Below are positions 7,283 to 15,233 of a stretch of DNA of 33,575 bases, one piece after another; position 1 is the first letter of the stretch, and each line of letters opens with the position of its first letter. Where the stretch lies: positions 1-33,575 of the forward strand of contig JAFLCA010000013.1 of the NCBI GenBank assembly GCA_017302875.1, read 5' to 3'. The position numbers and the translations under genes are program-made. Source of the DNA: Deltaproteobacteria bacterium (GTDB lineage: Bacteria > Bdellovibrionota_C > UBA2361 > JAFLCA01). The notes under the pieces are model-generated. The model was not told where the DNA came from. It ran no database searches and saw only the letters and a program-made list of their open reading frames with translations.

Positions 7283-8743
7283 GTGAGATTTATCGGCAAT
7301 AAACAATGTCTCTTAGGCGTCGCCGTCGCAGCAGCCCTTTTTTCATTCATACCGGCGTCTAGCGCCCAACCTACTTCTGGCGTTGTCTCCGATACGCCTT
7401 CTCCCTTTAAATACGATGTATCGCTGCGTGCGCGTTATGAACATGCAGATTGGATTGGCGCATTGGCTACGGATCGCCAATATGGATTCGGACACTCGAA
7501 GTTGCTATTCGGCGCCGGATACACGGTCGACTCCTTTCGTTTCTATGCACAGGGCCAGTACTTCCAACTTTATAATCTTCCTGACGGCGCTGTGGGTCCG
7601 GGTGCTGTTTACTATCTGACAAACGGAGCAGAAGAGAACCCGGGTATGGTCTCGCTTCGTCAAGCATTTATCGAGTGGAAAAATAGCGACATTGATTTAG
7701 TCGCTGGGCGTTTTCTTTACTCGAATGGCAGCGAAGCTATGCCGTTGCAGCCCACTCTCGCTTCCCTTCGCAGTAAACGCATTGCTCAGCGCTTAATCGG
7801 ACCGTTTGACTTTACTGCGGGGCGAAGCTTTGACGGCGCGCGGATAATTGCCCCAACTTCTCTTGGCGCCTTTACCGCAGCCTATGTAATGCCGACTCAA
7901 GGCGGATTTGAAGTGGATCTAAATCTAACAATTTGGGATGTGCGAGTTCCCGTTGTTTCATGGACCGCTCCCTTTGCGACTGAAAGTGGAAGCCGCGACG
8001 ATGTGCAAATTTTTGCATATGGTTATTCCGATGATCGCAGCGTTTTGAAGACTGACAACCGCCCACTCGATGTTCGCACTGCAGACACAGATGAGATAGA
8101 TATCGCCACCGTTGGCGCCCATTGGATTCATCTTTGGACTATCGGAGATACTCAAATCGATACGCTTCTTTGGGGGGCGGGCCAGGCAGGTGACTGGGGC
8201 GAAGACACCCATCGCGCTTACACTTTCACCGCAGAAATTGGCGTGCGCTCTCAGGCATTGGCTTGGAAGCCTGGGTTACGAATCGGTTATACTTATGGTT
8301 CTGGAGATGACGACGCGCTTGATGGCGACCACGAAACATTTTTTCAAATGCTGCCGACAGCACGTGCCTACGCAGCGACGCCGTTTTACAATATGCAGAA
8401 CATGGCAGATTTCTTTCTGCAAATCACCGCCCAGCCGCTGCAACCTTTAACGCTTAAGTCTGAGCTGCATTATTTGCAGCTTGCCCAATCAGCCGACCTT
8501 TTTTATTCCGGTGCCGGTGCTAATGAACGCCACAACAGGTTCGGATACGCGGGTGCCGCCTCAGGCGGCTTTGATGATGTGGGAACGCTTCTAGATATCG
8601 AAGCGACTTGGAACTTCACGCCACATATCGCGGCAACGATTTATTACGGGCATTTGTTCGGAAGCTCTGCAGCAAAAGCGGCTGCGGTCGGCGGGGACGA
8701 CGACATCGATTATGTTTTCGGTGAAGTCGTATTTAAATATTGA
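7283..8743 (+). CDS. Alginate-export-like outer-membrane porin
   Basis: This 486-aa protein starts with a signal peptide (hydrophobic core ALFSFIPASSA, probable cleavage near residue 28). It continues as alternating amphipathic strands rich in aromatic residues and Gly, and ends in VVFKY, a C-terminal aromatic typical of beta-barrels inserted by the BAM complex. Pattern and length resemble the alginate-export (AlgE-like) porin family, whose members carry diverse solutes. The GTG start has GAAAGGGG 6 bases upstream. Its neighbours are an Fe-S electron carrier and an NO/redox-type operon, so it may import or export a solute linked to respiration. The substrate cannot be told from the sequence. 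Confidence 0.75.
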   Translation: MRFIGNKQCLLGVAVAAALFSFIPASSAQPTSGVVSDTPSPFKYDVSLRARYEHADWIGALATDRQYGFGHSKLLFGAGYTVDSFRFYAQGQYFQLYNLPDGAVGPGAVYYLTNGAEENPGMVSLRQAFIEWKNSDIDLVAGRFLYSNGSEAMPLQPTLASLRSKRIAQRLIGPFDFTAGRSFDGARIIAPTSLGAFTAAYVMPTQGGFEVDLNLTIWDVRVPVVSWTAPFATESGSRDDVQIFAYGYSDDRSVLKTDNRPLDVRTADTDEIDIATVGAHWIHLWTIGDTQIDTLLWGAGQAGDWGEDTHRAYTFTAEIGVRSQALAWKPGLRIGYTYGSGDDDALDGDHETFFQMLPTARAYAATPFYNMQNMADFFLQITAQPLQPLTLKSELHYLQLAQSADLFYSGAGANERHNRFGYAGAASGGFDDVGTLLDIEATWNFTPHIAATIYYGHLFGSSAAKAAAVGGDDDIDYVFGEVVFKY

Positions 8744-8760
8744 GCACAATGCATAATTCC

Positions 8761-8812
8761 TTGTCTTATCCGCATGACTGTGCGATATTTTTAATAGACA
8801 TGTTTGTCTGTT
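8761..8812 (+). promoter_or_regulatory. Candidate rrf2 promoter and operator dyad
   Basis: A possible promoter has TTGTCT (8761-8766), a 17-base spacer and GATATT (8784-8789). Just downstream lies an inverted repeat, AGACA (8796-8800), four bases, TGTCT (8805-8809), with two further A-T pairs outside. It ends 10 bases before the regulator's ATG at 8822. A dyad overlapping the expected transcript start suits autorepression by the dimeric Rrf2 protein. The promoter boxes are weak calls; the dyad is plain in the sequence. Confidence 0.45.
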
Positions 8813-8821
8813 GAGAATCAT

Positions 8822-9289
8822 ATGATTCTGTCTCAAAGTACTGAATACGCGCTTCGCATCGCCGCTTTCCTGGCGCTCAATATGGAACGCGGGCCGTTCC
8901 GCGCTCGGGAGGTGGCGAGCGAAGCACACATACCGGTGCATTATAGTTCAAAGATTTTACGCAAACTCGTGACCGCTAAGATCCTACGCTCGACAAAAGG
9001 TCACGGCGGCGGTTTCGAAATTGCGCAGGCACCGTCCAAGATCCGCTTTATTGATGTATTCAAAGCAATGGAGGGTGAGATTGAGCCGAAGCGTTGCGTA
9101 TTTGGATGGGATGCCTGCAGCAACAAGAGTCCCTGCATATTGCATTTTCGCTGGAAGGAGCTCAACGAAGTATTTCAAGACTGGGCGCGTAAGACAACAC
9201 TTGCCGATGTGATGAAAGACGTTCATTCACGCGGATCCTTTTCCTTCTTCCGTGATGTGCTGCGACTTGATGGAGAAGATTGTTCGTGA
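8822..9289 (+). CDS. Rrf2-family Fe-S transcriptional regulator
   Basis: A 155-aa winged-helix regulator begins ILSQSTEYALRIAAFLA, the usual Rrf2 start. It has the DNA-recognition helix region HIPVHYSSKILRKL and the wing GHGGGFEIA. Three cysteines, Cys92, Cys99 and Cys105, form the cluster-binding loop. The spacing C-x6-C-x5-C is close to but not identical with that of NsrR and IscR. It probably senses NO, oxygen or Fe-S status through an [Fe-S] cluster. The ATG at 8822 is chosen by homology; the ribosome binding site is weak. Its stop overlaps the GTG of the next gene, so regulator and NnrS-like protein are translationally coupled. NsrR-like function is favoured by that neighbour. Confidence 0.87.
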   Translation: MILSQSTEYALRIAAFLALNMERGPFRAREVASEAHIPVHYSSKILRKLVTAKILRSTKGHGGGFEIAQAPSKIRFIDVFKAMEGEIEPKRCVFGWDACSNKSPCILHFRWKELNEVFQDWARKTTLADVMKDVHSRGSFSFFRDVLRLDGEDCS

Positions 9290-10509
9290 GTCTCGTCAAG
9301 ATTTCAAAGCCGCACAGCCAAGGCCGAGCCGTCTCGTGCAAATTCTCGTCCATGCTTCCCGTAATTACGATTGACAAGTTTTTCCTTATCGGCGCCTTAG
9401 CCGGATTTTTCGGCAGTATTACGCTCGGGGCATATGTTTGGCTGATTCGATCCGGCTTACTTCCGGTTAGCACGCGTTATCACTCGATGCGTGAGCTTCA
9501 TGCAGTCATGCAGTTTTATCTTTTTTTAACGCCGTTTATCCTCGGGTTTCTTATCCAATCGGCGCAGAAGCTATTTGAAACGCAGATCACTTTGCCACGC
9601 GCGGCTCAGCTTGCGCTACCGGCTACGATACTGGCGGCAATTGCAATATTGCTCGCGCCGGGTTCTATCCTTGTCTCGGCGATTCTTGCCGCAAGCATTT
9701 GGGGAGTAGCAGCCTGTCTTGCGTTACTGTTCTTACATGCGACCTGGCCGGTACGGCTACGATTTGGAGGCTTTGCCATTTTCGGTTTATTTAGTTTAGG
9801 CGCCGGAGCGTTCTTCGACTTAGGAATACCTGGGCACGCCTTGAAACTTTTCTGGCTGGGAGTAGTGCCGATCATCCTGGCAACGGCACAACAGTTTATT
9901 AAGGGGCTTCTTGGTGGCAGGCAGCCGGCGCCGCTCGCGTCGATCGTTACTATCGGACTTTTTCTCGGCACCGCGCTAGCGCTCCTTTTGCCTGAAGAGT
10001 CACAAAGCGCTTCCCCCGTCGCTACAATTTTAGCGCTGCTTACCTTTATCGTCTTTCTCTTTTCAACTTGCCGGCCGGCGACGTTTCAACATTTGCGATC
10101 TCCTATTGGCGTGGCGTTCGCATGCGCCCACATCTGGGCCCTACTCGGAGCAGTGATTCTTTCGCAGGGGTCGGCGTATGCAGATTCCGTACTTCATATT
10201 TGGGGAATTGGTTATGCTGTCACGCTTATCCTCGGCGTGAGCATGCGCATAATACCATGGATTATTGAGACGCAGCCGATTAGCTCAAGCATACAAATTG
10301 TACTTCTCTTGACCTGGCAAGTGGTGCCGATCGTCAGGGGATTGCAACCTTTCTATCCCTTCCCCCGCATTGCAGTATGGATCGCGAGCATTTGTGCTTT
10401 AGCAGCACTCGCCGTTTGGGCTGCGGCAATTGTGTCTTCTGTTGTTGCAGTCGTGTCGCGGCAGTTTAAGGCAAAGCGAGAAGCTAGATTTAAGCATCAG
10501 CGAATTTAA
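9286..10509 (+). CDS. NnrS-like polytopic membrane protein
   Basis: A 407-aa very hydrophobic protein with about 10-12 membrane segments. Histidines sit at membrane boundaries (RYHSMRELHAVMQF, CAHIWALLGA, VLHIWGIGYAVTLILG), as in the NnrS family of haem- and copper-binding proteins linked to nitric-oxide tolerance and denitrification. The GTG at 9286 overlaps the rrf2 stop and has GGAGA 9 bases upstream; a TTG at 9280 is less likely. NrdJ follows after 23 bases, so the three genes are probably one transcript. Assignment to NnrS rests on overall pattern and context, so other multi-helix haem proteins remain possible. Confidence 0.65.
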   Translation: MSLVKISKPHSQGRAVSCKFSSMLPVITIDKFFLIGALAGFFGSITLGAYVWLIRSGLLPVSTRYHSMRELHAVMQFYLFLTPFILGFLIQSAQKLFETQITLPRAAQLALPATILAAIAILLAPGSILVSAILAASIWGVAACLALLFLHATWPVRLRFGGFAIFGLFSLGAGAFFDLGIPGHALKLFWLGVVPIILATAQQFIKGLLGGRQPAPLASIVTIGLFLGTALALLLPEESQSASPVATILALLTFIVFLFSTCRPATFQHLRSPIGVAFACAHIWALLGAVILSQGSAYADSVLHIWGIGYAVTLILGVSMRIIPWIIETQPISSSIQIVLLLTWQVVPIVRGLQPFYPFPRIAVWIASICALAALAVWAAAIVSSVVAVVSRQFKAKREARFKHQRI

Positions 10510-10532
10510 ATCCCTACAGAGCGGAGTGTAAA

Positions 10533-13274
10533 ATGATCGAGCTGACAACCAATACAGAACCAGTCGCAGTAAGAGATGGGATCGAAATAAAGCATTTTTT
10601 TTCAACTCCTTCATGCTCTCCTTATGATCAAATCGAATGGGATACGCGCGATTGCATAATCGCGAATGAGCACGGCAAAACAGTCTTCGAACAGCGTGGT
10701 GTTGAGGTACCGCGTTTTTGGAGTCAGATGGCGGCAAATGTAGTTGCCTCCAAATATTTTCGAGGAGAGATGGGCACGCCGGCTCGTGAGTCGAGCGTTC
10801 GAGCCCTGATTGACCGTGTCGTAATTACTATTACTTCGTGGGGTGAAGCTGATGGTTATTTCGCTTCGTCAGCAGATGCGTCGAACTTTAAGTTTGAATT
10901 GACGTATCTACTGCTTCATCAGTACGCCTCTTTTAACTCTCCTGTTTGGTTTAACGTCGGCGTTACAGAACACCCGCAATGCAGTGCATGTTTCATTGTG
11001 TCAGTTGATGATACCATCGAGTCGCTCTTGGAGCTGCAGACAATAGAAGCGCGGCTGTTTAAGTACGGGTCCGGCACGGGATCTAATCTGTCGTCAATCC
11101 GCTCGAGCCGAGAAAGACTTTCGGGAGGTGGAGTTCCCTCCGGACCAGTGTCCTTCATGCGTGGATTCGACGCTTGGGCGGGAATTATTAAAAGCGGCGG
11201 CAAGACCCGGCGGGCTGCTAAGATGCAAATTCTAAATGCCAGTCACCCCGACATTCGCGAATTTATCCGCTCGAAAAGTGATGAAGAAGAAAAGGCCTGG
11301 GCGCTCATGGAACAAGGATATGACGGGGGATTCGCTGTGCCGGGAGGTGCCTATGAATCGGTTGCCTTCCAAAACGCCAACCTCAGTGTGCGGGCAACAG
11401 ACGAATTCATGCAGGCTGCTGAAAAGAACGGAACGTACACTACGCGCAGAGTTATCGACGGGAAACCGTATGAGGAACTCCGTGCTCGGGAAATTCTGGA
11501 CCTAATCGCAAAGGGCACGCACCTTTGCGGAGACCCCGGCATGCAATTCGATACTACGATCAACGAATGGCATACGTGTCCCAATTCAGGCCGCATCAAC
11601 GCCAGTAACCCATGCAGCGAGTATATGCACTTGGATAATTCGGCTTGTAACTTATCGAGTTTAAATCTACTGCGATTTTTGGATTCAGACGGCAATTTCA
11701 ATACCGAAGCGTTCCAGCAGGCGGTCCATATCATGGTGATTGCGCAGGACATCCTAATCGATCGCTCGTCGTACCCGACTAAGAAGATAGAGGCATCGGC
11801 TCGAACTTTCCGCCAGCTTGGCCTCGGATACGCAAACTTAGGCGCGCTGCTGATGAATTTAGGATTGCCTTATGATTCCGTAGAAGGAAATTCATTGGCG
11901 GCCGGAATTACTGCGCTATTGACCGGGCAAGCATACCTTTCAAGTAGCAAGCTTGCCGCCGTGAAGGGGCCTTTTGCGGGATTTAAGAAAAACCGTGTGC
12001 CGATGCTTAAAGTTGTGCAAAAGCATCACGCTGCGTTGGAACATGTCCGCTCCTCCAGCCCCATCGCGCAAGAAATATTGGGGGCTGCTCGTGTCGTTTG
12101 GGATGCAGCCAGAGAGTACGGAAAGCAGCAGGGGTTTCGCAACGCACAGGCTACGGTACTTGCGCCGACAGGGACAATTTCTTTCATGATGGACTGTGAC
12201 ACAACCGGCGTCGAGCCTGATATTGCACTTGTAAAGTATAAGAAGCTCGTTGGCGGTGGTGCGCTTAAGTTAGTTAACGGAAGCGTCCCACGCGCGCTTA
12301 GGGTGTTAGGATATGGCGAAGATGAGATCAAACCGATAATCGACTACATTGCCGCCCACGATTGCATCGAGGGCGCACCCGGGCTTCGCGCTGAACATCT
12401 GCCGGTTTTTGATTGTGCCTTCAAGGCATCGAAGGGAGTTCGAGCAATCTCTCCGCAGGGGCACTTGAACATGATGGCCGCGGTGCAACCTTTTCTTTCC
12501 GGTGCAATTTCAAAGACGGTAAATTTGCCGCATGAGACCACCGTCGAGGAGATTGCGGGCGTCTACATGGATGCTTGGAAGAAGGGGATTAAGTCTGTTG
12601 CACTTTATCGCGACGGGTCAAAGCGCACGCAGCCTCTTACGACCAAGATTGACAAGGAAAGTAAGGCGGTAGGATCGCCTGTGCGGCGGCGTTTAGCTGA
12701 TGAGCGGCACGCAATCACCCACAAATTTCAAGTAGGAGGGTTAGAAGGCTATCTTACCGTGGGACTCTTCGAGGACGGCAGTCCGGGAGAGGTATTCCTG
12801 GTAGTTGCGAAGGAAGGCTCGACGCTTTCGGGAGTAATGGATGCATTTGCGACTTCAGTATCCATGGCGCTTCAGTATGGAGTGCCGCTCGCTGCGCTCG
12901 TTAAAAAGTTTTCGTATATGAGATTTGACCCTTCAGGCTTCACGGGCAATCGGGCAATACCAACAGCATATTCCGTCATTGATTATGTGTTTCGCTGGCT
13001 CGGACATAAGTTTTTAAGCCCCACTGAGATTGCAAACTTGGGGTTGACGCCTTTGAGAGGCGGTACAACGTCTCCTCCAAAACCCCTCATCGTGGAATTT
13101 GCGCCCGATAAATCAGAAAACGGAGGTGCACATCAGGGAGCAGACAAAGCAGCGCTGCTCTTCAAGAACTCGGACGATGCGCCGCCGTGCACGAATTGCG
13201 GATCGAACTTTATGGTTCGGCAGGCAGGATGTTACGTCTGTTTGAATTGTGGAGCCCAAGGCGGATGCGGATGA
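10533..13274 (+). CDS. nrdJ: Adenosylcobalamin-dependent ribonucleoside-diphosphate reductase (class II)
   Basis: A 913-aa enzyme makes deoxyribonucleotides without needing oxygen, using adenosylcobalamin to form a thiyl radical. Active-site residues are Asn359, Cys361 (radical) and Glu363 in NPCSEY. The reducible pair is Cys153 (SACF) and Cys372 (ACNLSSLNL). After the barrel comes a domain around residues 725-800 typical of the C-terminal part of these proteins. The tail is cysteine-rich and zinc-ribbon-like (Cys886, 889, 900, 903, 906, 912), and may bind metal or pass reducing equivalents. The length is normal for the long NrdJ form. It follows the NnrS-like gene by 23 bases, so the Rrf2 regulator may control it. 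The next genes are convergent and belong to another module. Confidence 0.95.
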   Translation: MIELTTNTEPVAVRDGIEIKHFFSTPSCSPYDQIEWDTRDCIIANEHGKTVFEQRGVEVPRFWSQMAANVVASKYFRGEMGTPARESSVRALIDRVVITITSWGEADGYFASSADASNFKFELTYLLLHQYASFNSPVWFNVGVTEHPQCSACFIVSVDDTIESLLELQTIEARLFKYGSGTGSNLSSIRSSRERLSGGGVPSGPVSFMRGFDAWAGIIKSGGKTRRAAKMQILNASHPDIREFIRSKSDEEEKAWALMEQGYDGGFAVPGGAYESVAFQNANLSVRATDEFMQAAEKNGTYTTRRVIDGKPYEELRAREILDLIAKGTHLCGDPGMQFDTTINEWHTCPNSGRINASNPCSEYMHLDNSACNLSSLNLLRFLDSDGNFNTEAFQQAVHIMVIAQDILIDRSSYPTKKIEASARTFRQLGLGYANLGALLMNLGLPYDSVEGNSLAAGITALLTGQAYLSSSKLAAVKGPFAGFKKNRVPMLKVVQKHHAALEHVRSSSPIAQEILGAARVVWDAAREYGKQQGFRNAQATVLAPTGTISFMMDCDTTGVEPDIALVKYKKLVGGGALKLVNGSVPRALRVLGYGEDEIKPIIDYIAAHDCIEGAPGLRAEHLPVFDCAFKASKGVRAISPQGHLNMMAAVQPFLSGAISKTVNLPHETTVEEIAGVYMDAWKKGIKSVALYRDGSKRTQPLTTKIDKESKAVGSPVRRRLADERHAITHKFQVGGLEGYLTVGLFEDGSPGEVFLVVAKEGSTLSGVMDAFATSVSMALQYGVPLAALVKKFSYMRFDPSGFTGNRAIPTAYSVIDYVFRWLGHKFLSPTEIANLGLTPLRGGTTSPPKPLIVEFAPDKSENGGAHQGADKAALLFKNSDDAPPCTNCGSNFMVRQAGCYVCLNCGAQGGCG

Positions 13275-13433
13275 AGATTTGCAGCGAGTAGAGACTTTAT
13301 AAAATACCTCTTTGTCAGTATGATCCAAGTGATTTTCGGGACGCCTGCTGTAAGTGTTGTCCCTGCCTCGGAGTTTCTTGATTATATCCGGAAGTGCCGG
13401 AGTGGATTTAATATTGGTTGTAAACACAACGGT
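13275..13433. other. Convergent junction between nrdJ and the conjugative module
   Basis: No gene is supported in these 159 bases. Two weak hairpins are visible: GGGAC (13338-13342) with GTCCC (13359-13363), and TCCGG (13387-13391) with CCGGA (13397-13401), neither followed by a good T tract. They may still help end transcription from both sides. This is the likely left edge of the transfer module; no tRNA, integrase gene or clear att repeat is seen. Confidence 0.5.
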
Positions 13434-14051
13434 CTAGTTCGAATACTCCGATGTCAGAGCCTTTTGGATCCAAAGGACTTCCCCGCTTGGCGCAAAAACT
13501 CTGAGCCAGCCATTGCGTTCTGACTCCACAAGTAGGCGAGAGCCGTGCGCAATCGCCATGACTGCTGAGGAACGGGTGTCTGGAGCTATTCGAAGATTTG
13601 CCTTCTGCACGACGACTTCAACTGTCTTGGCCTGTTCGATGGTCGACGGGTTGGAATGTTCCTGCATGCTTGATATAACCGCTGCCAGCGCAATGCTGAG
13701 TCGACGTACAGATTCGTCCAAACGAAGTAAATCCGGATGCGTCATCGGAGATGGAGCACTAACCGTATGCTTAACGAAGGTGGGCATTCGACCGCAGTAT
13801 AAAAATGCAGTGCTAAGGGAGACAATAAGCCCGATAAACGCGGCGCCGAAACTGATATAGTGCATCGCTGCGTTCTCAGGAGCCCGCGGGCCAAGCGCGT
13901 TAAAATTATTTGTGGAAAGTCGGCTGTTTGGCAAGACAGGCTCGTTTGCGAGTTCAGCGAGGTACCCTGGGTGAATTTCAAGCCGTGCAGAGTGTTCAAC
14001 CAGCTTTTCATACTGTAAAGCCGAATCTCTCTGTTGAGGCATATTTCTCAT
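13434..14051 (-). CDS. Single-pass membrane protein with C-terminal SH3-like domain
   Basis: A 205-aa protein of unknown function. Residues about 63-86 form one membrane helix. Residues about 145-203 look like a bacterial SH3 domain: KANLRIAPDTRSSAV, then GSRLLVE and GWLRVFAPSGEVLWI, with the NLR...GWlkV pattern. The order suggests a cytoplasmic N-terminus and a periplasmic SH3 domain, which in other proteins binds peptidoglycan or peptides. It starts 3 bases after the trbB stop, so it is the last gene of the traF-trbB operon. A role in anchoring the mating channel to the cell wall is a guess from position. A start at the fourth codon is equally possible, as the ribosome binding site is weak. 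Confidence 0.7.
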   Translation of the reverse strand: MRNMPQQRDSALQYEKLVEHSARLEIHPGYLAELANEPVLPNSRLSTNNFNALGPRAPENAAMHYISFGAAFIGLIVSLSTAFLYCGRMPTFVKHTVSAPSPMTHPDLLRLDESVRRLSIALAAVISSMQEHSNPSTIEQAKTVEVVVQKANLRIAPDTRSSAVMAIAHGSRLLVESERNGWLRVFAPSGEVLWIQKALTSEYSN

Positions 14052-14054
14052 TTT

Positions 14055-15005
14055 TCAGAGCCGCTCAAGCTGGTAGCAATCGCCCGTTACACCATGCAAT
14101 GCCAGAACCTCACGAACTTGACGCGAGACACCGTACTTCTCGATAAATACTATGAGGTTCACCGCTTCCGCGATCAGTCGATTTGCCGAAGAAATGCCCG
14201 CCTCAAAGACAAGCTGTTCCAATCGTGACAGCGCCCGCTCTGCGGAATCCGCGTGAAGAGTCGCACACCCACCCGGATGGCCAGTGTTCCAGGCTTTTAG
14301 TAGGGCAAGGGCTTCAGGGCCCCGAACCTCTCCAATTACGATTCGGTCGGGCCGTAGTCGCATCGTGGCGCGCAGTAGATCAGCCATGCTCGCGCACCCT
14401 TCCTTCGTCCTAAGCGATACACAGTCTTCAGCGTTACACTGAAGCTCTTGGGTATCTTCGATTATTACGACTCGGTCTTGAGTTGCTGCGATGTCGTTAA
14501 GAATGGCATTGGTGAGAGTCGTTTTGCCGGAGCCCGTTCCACCAGCGATTAGGATGTTTTTCCTGGAAACTATGGCGTGCCGAATGATGTCAGCATGCTC
14601 CGGTCTGAGAATCTCCTGAGAAATATAGTCCTCAAGAGTAAATATCTTCACCGCCTTTTTACGAATGGTAAACGTCGGGCGCTGAACTATTGGAGGAAGA
14701 ATTCCCTGAAAACGAGAACCGGAGCGTGGGAGCTCGGCGCTCAGGATGGGAGTATCCTTATTACACGTGAGCCCGACACTACTTGCAACGATGAAGATAA
14801 CCCTTTCGGCATCTGCCGGTGTCATCATGTGCCCAGTGAACGAGCGGCCATGCCCCAAACGGTCTATCCAGAGTTTTCCGTCCGGATTGAGCATAAGCTC
14901 GATGATGGAGTCATCGAGCAATAGTCCACCGGCCACATCACCAAGTGCAGTAGCCAGCATGGTAGTGAGCCGGTCGTCGGAGAGCTTAAGTGCTGCAATG
15001 GACAT
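14055..15005 (-). CDS. trbB: TrbB/VirB11-family secretion ATPase
   Basis: A 316-aa hexameric ATPase that powers pilus assembly and DNA transfer at the cytoplasmic side of the type IV secretion channel. It has Walker A GGTGSGKT (155-162), an Asp box (VVIIEDTQELQ), Walker B RIVIGEVRG (221-229) and the His box GHPGGCATLHAD. I start at 15005 because AAGGAGAC lies just upstream; an upstream in-frame ATG at 15035 overlaps the previous gene. In classical trb operons trbB is first, before trbC. Here it lies about 15 kb away, in a separate operon after traF, with an accessory segment between. Confidence 0.93.
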   Translation of the reverse strand: MSIAALKLSDDRLTTMLATALGDVAGGLLLDDSIIELMLNPDGKLWIDRLGHGRSFTGHMMTPADAERVIFIVASSVGLTCNKDTPILSAELPRSGSRFQGILPPIVQRPTFTIRKKAVKIFTLEDYISQEILRPEHADIIRHAIVSRKNILIAGGTGSGKTTLTNAILNDIAATQDRVVIIEDTQELQCNAEDCVSLRTKEGCASMADLLRATMRLRPDRIVIGEVRGPEALALLKAWNTGHPGGCATLHADSAERALSRLEQLVFEAGISSANRLIAEAVNLIVFIEKYGVSRQVREVLALHGVTGDCYQLERL

Positions 15006-15007
15006 TT

Positions 15008-15223
15008 CTAGTGTCTCCTTAGCAGTAGGGCCCAATCTGGAAGCCGATCACCACGAAGTTGTTTCACTTCTCGTGCTGCTTCAAGAATTAGCCGTGCATC
15101 AGGCTTCTCCATTCCAAGTAGGAACCGAAGTTGGCTCAACATAAACGGCTCATTCGAAAGGTCTTTACTGCTAAAGTCCTCCGATATCGCTTCGATGATC
15201 TGCCCTAGTTCTTCTTCTTTCAT
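15008..15223 (-). CDS. Small hypothetical protein (71 aa) upstream of trbB
   Basis: A 71-aa charged, mostly helical protein of unknown function (starts MKEEELGQIIEAI, ends WALLLRRH). No signal peptide or membrane segment is seen, so it is probably cytosolic. AGGAG lies 7 bases before the ATG at 15223, which makes this start much better than the longer open frame reaching 15367. Its stop is 2 bases before the trbB start, and it lies 10 bases after the secreted-protein gene. Tight packing suggests it works with TrbB, perhaps as an accessory or regulatory subunit; that is inference. Confidence 0.65.
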   Translation of the reverse strand: MKEEELGQIIEAISEDFSSKDLSNEPFMLSQLRFLLGMEKPDARLILEAAREVKQLRGDRLPDWALLLRRH

Positions 15224-15233
15224 ACATTCACTC

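Noticed and set aside
9606-9971. 121-aa minus-strand open frame
   Set aside because: It is antisense to the NnrS-like gene, with repetitive composition expected from the complement of hydrophobic codons.
11351-11752. 133-aa minus-strand open frame
   Set aside because: It is antisense to the intact nrdJ gene and shows no family motif.
13113-13427. 104-aa minus-strand open frame past the end of nrdJ
   Set aside because: Half overlaps the nrdJ zinc-ribbon codons, and no ribosome binding site or domain is seen.
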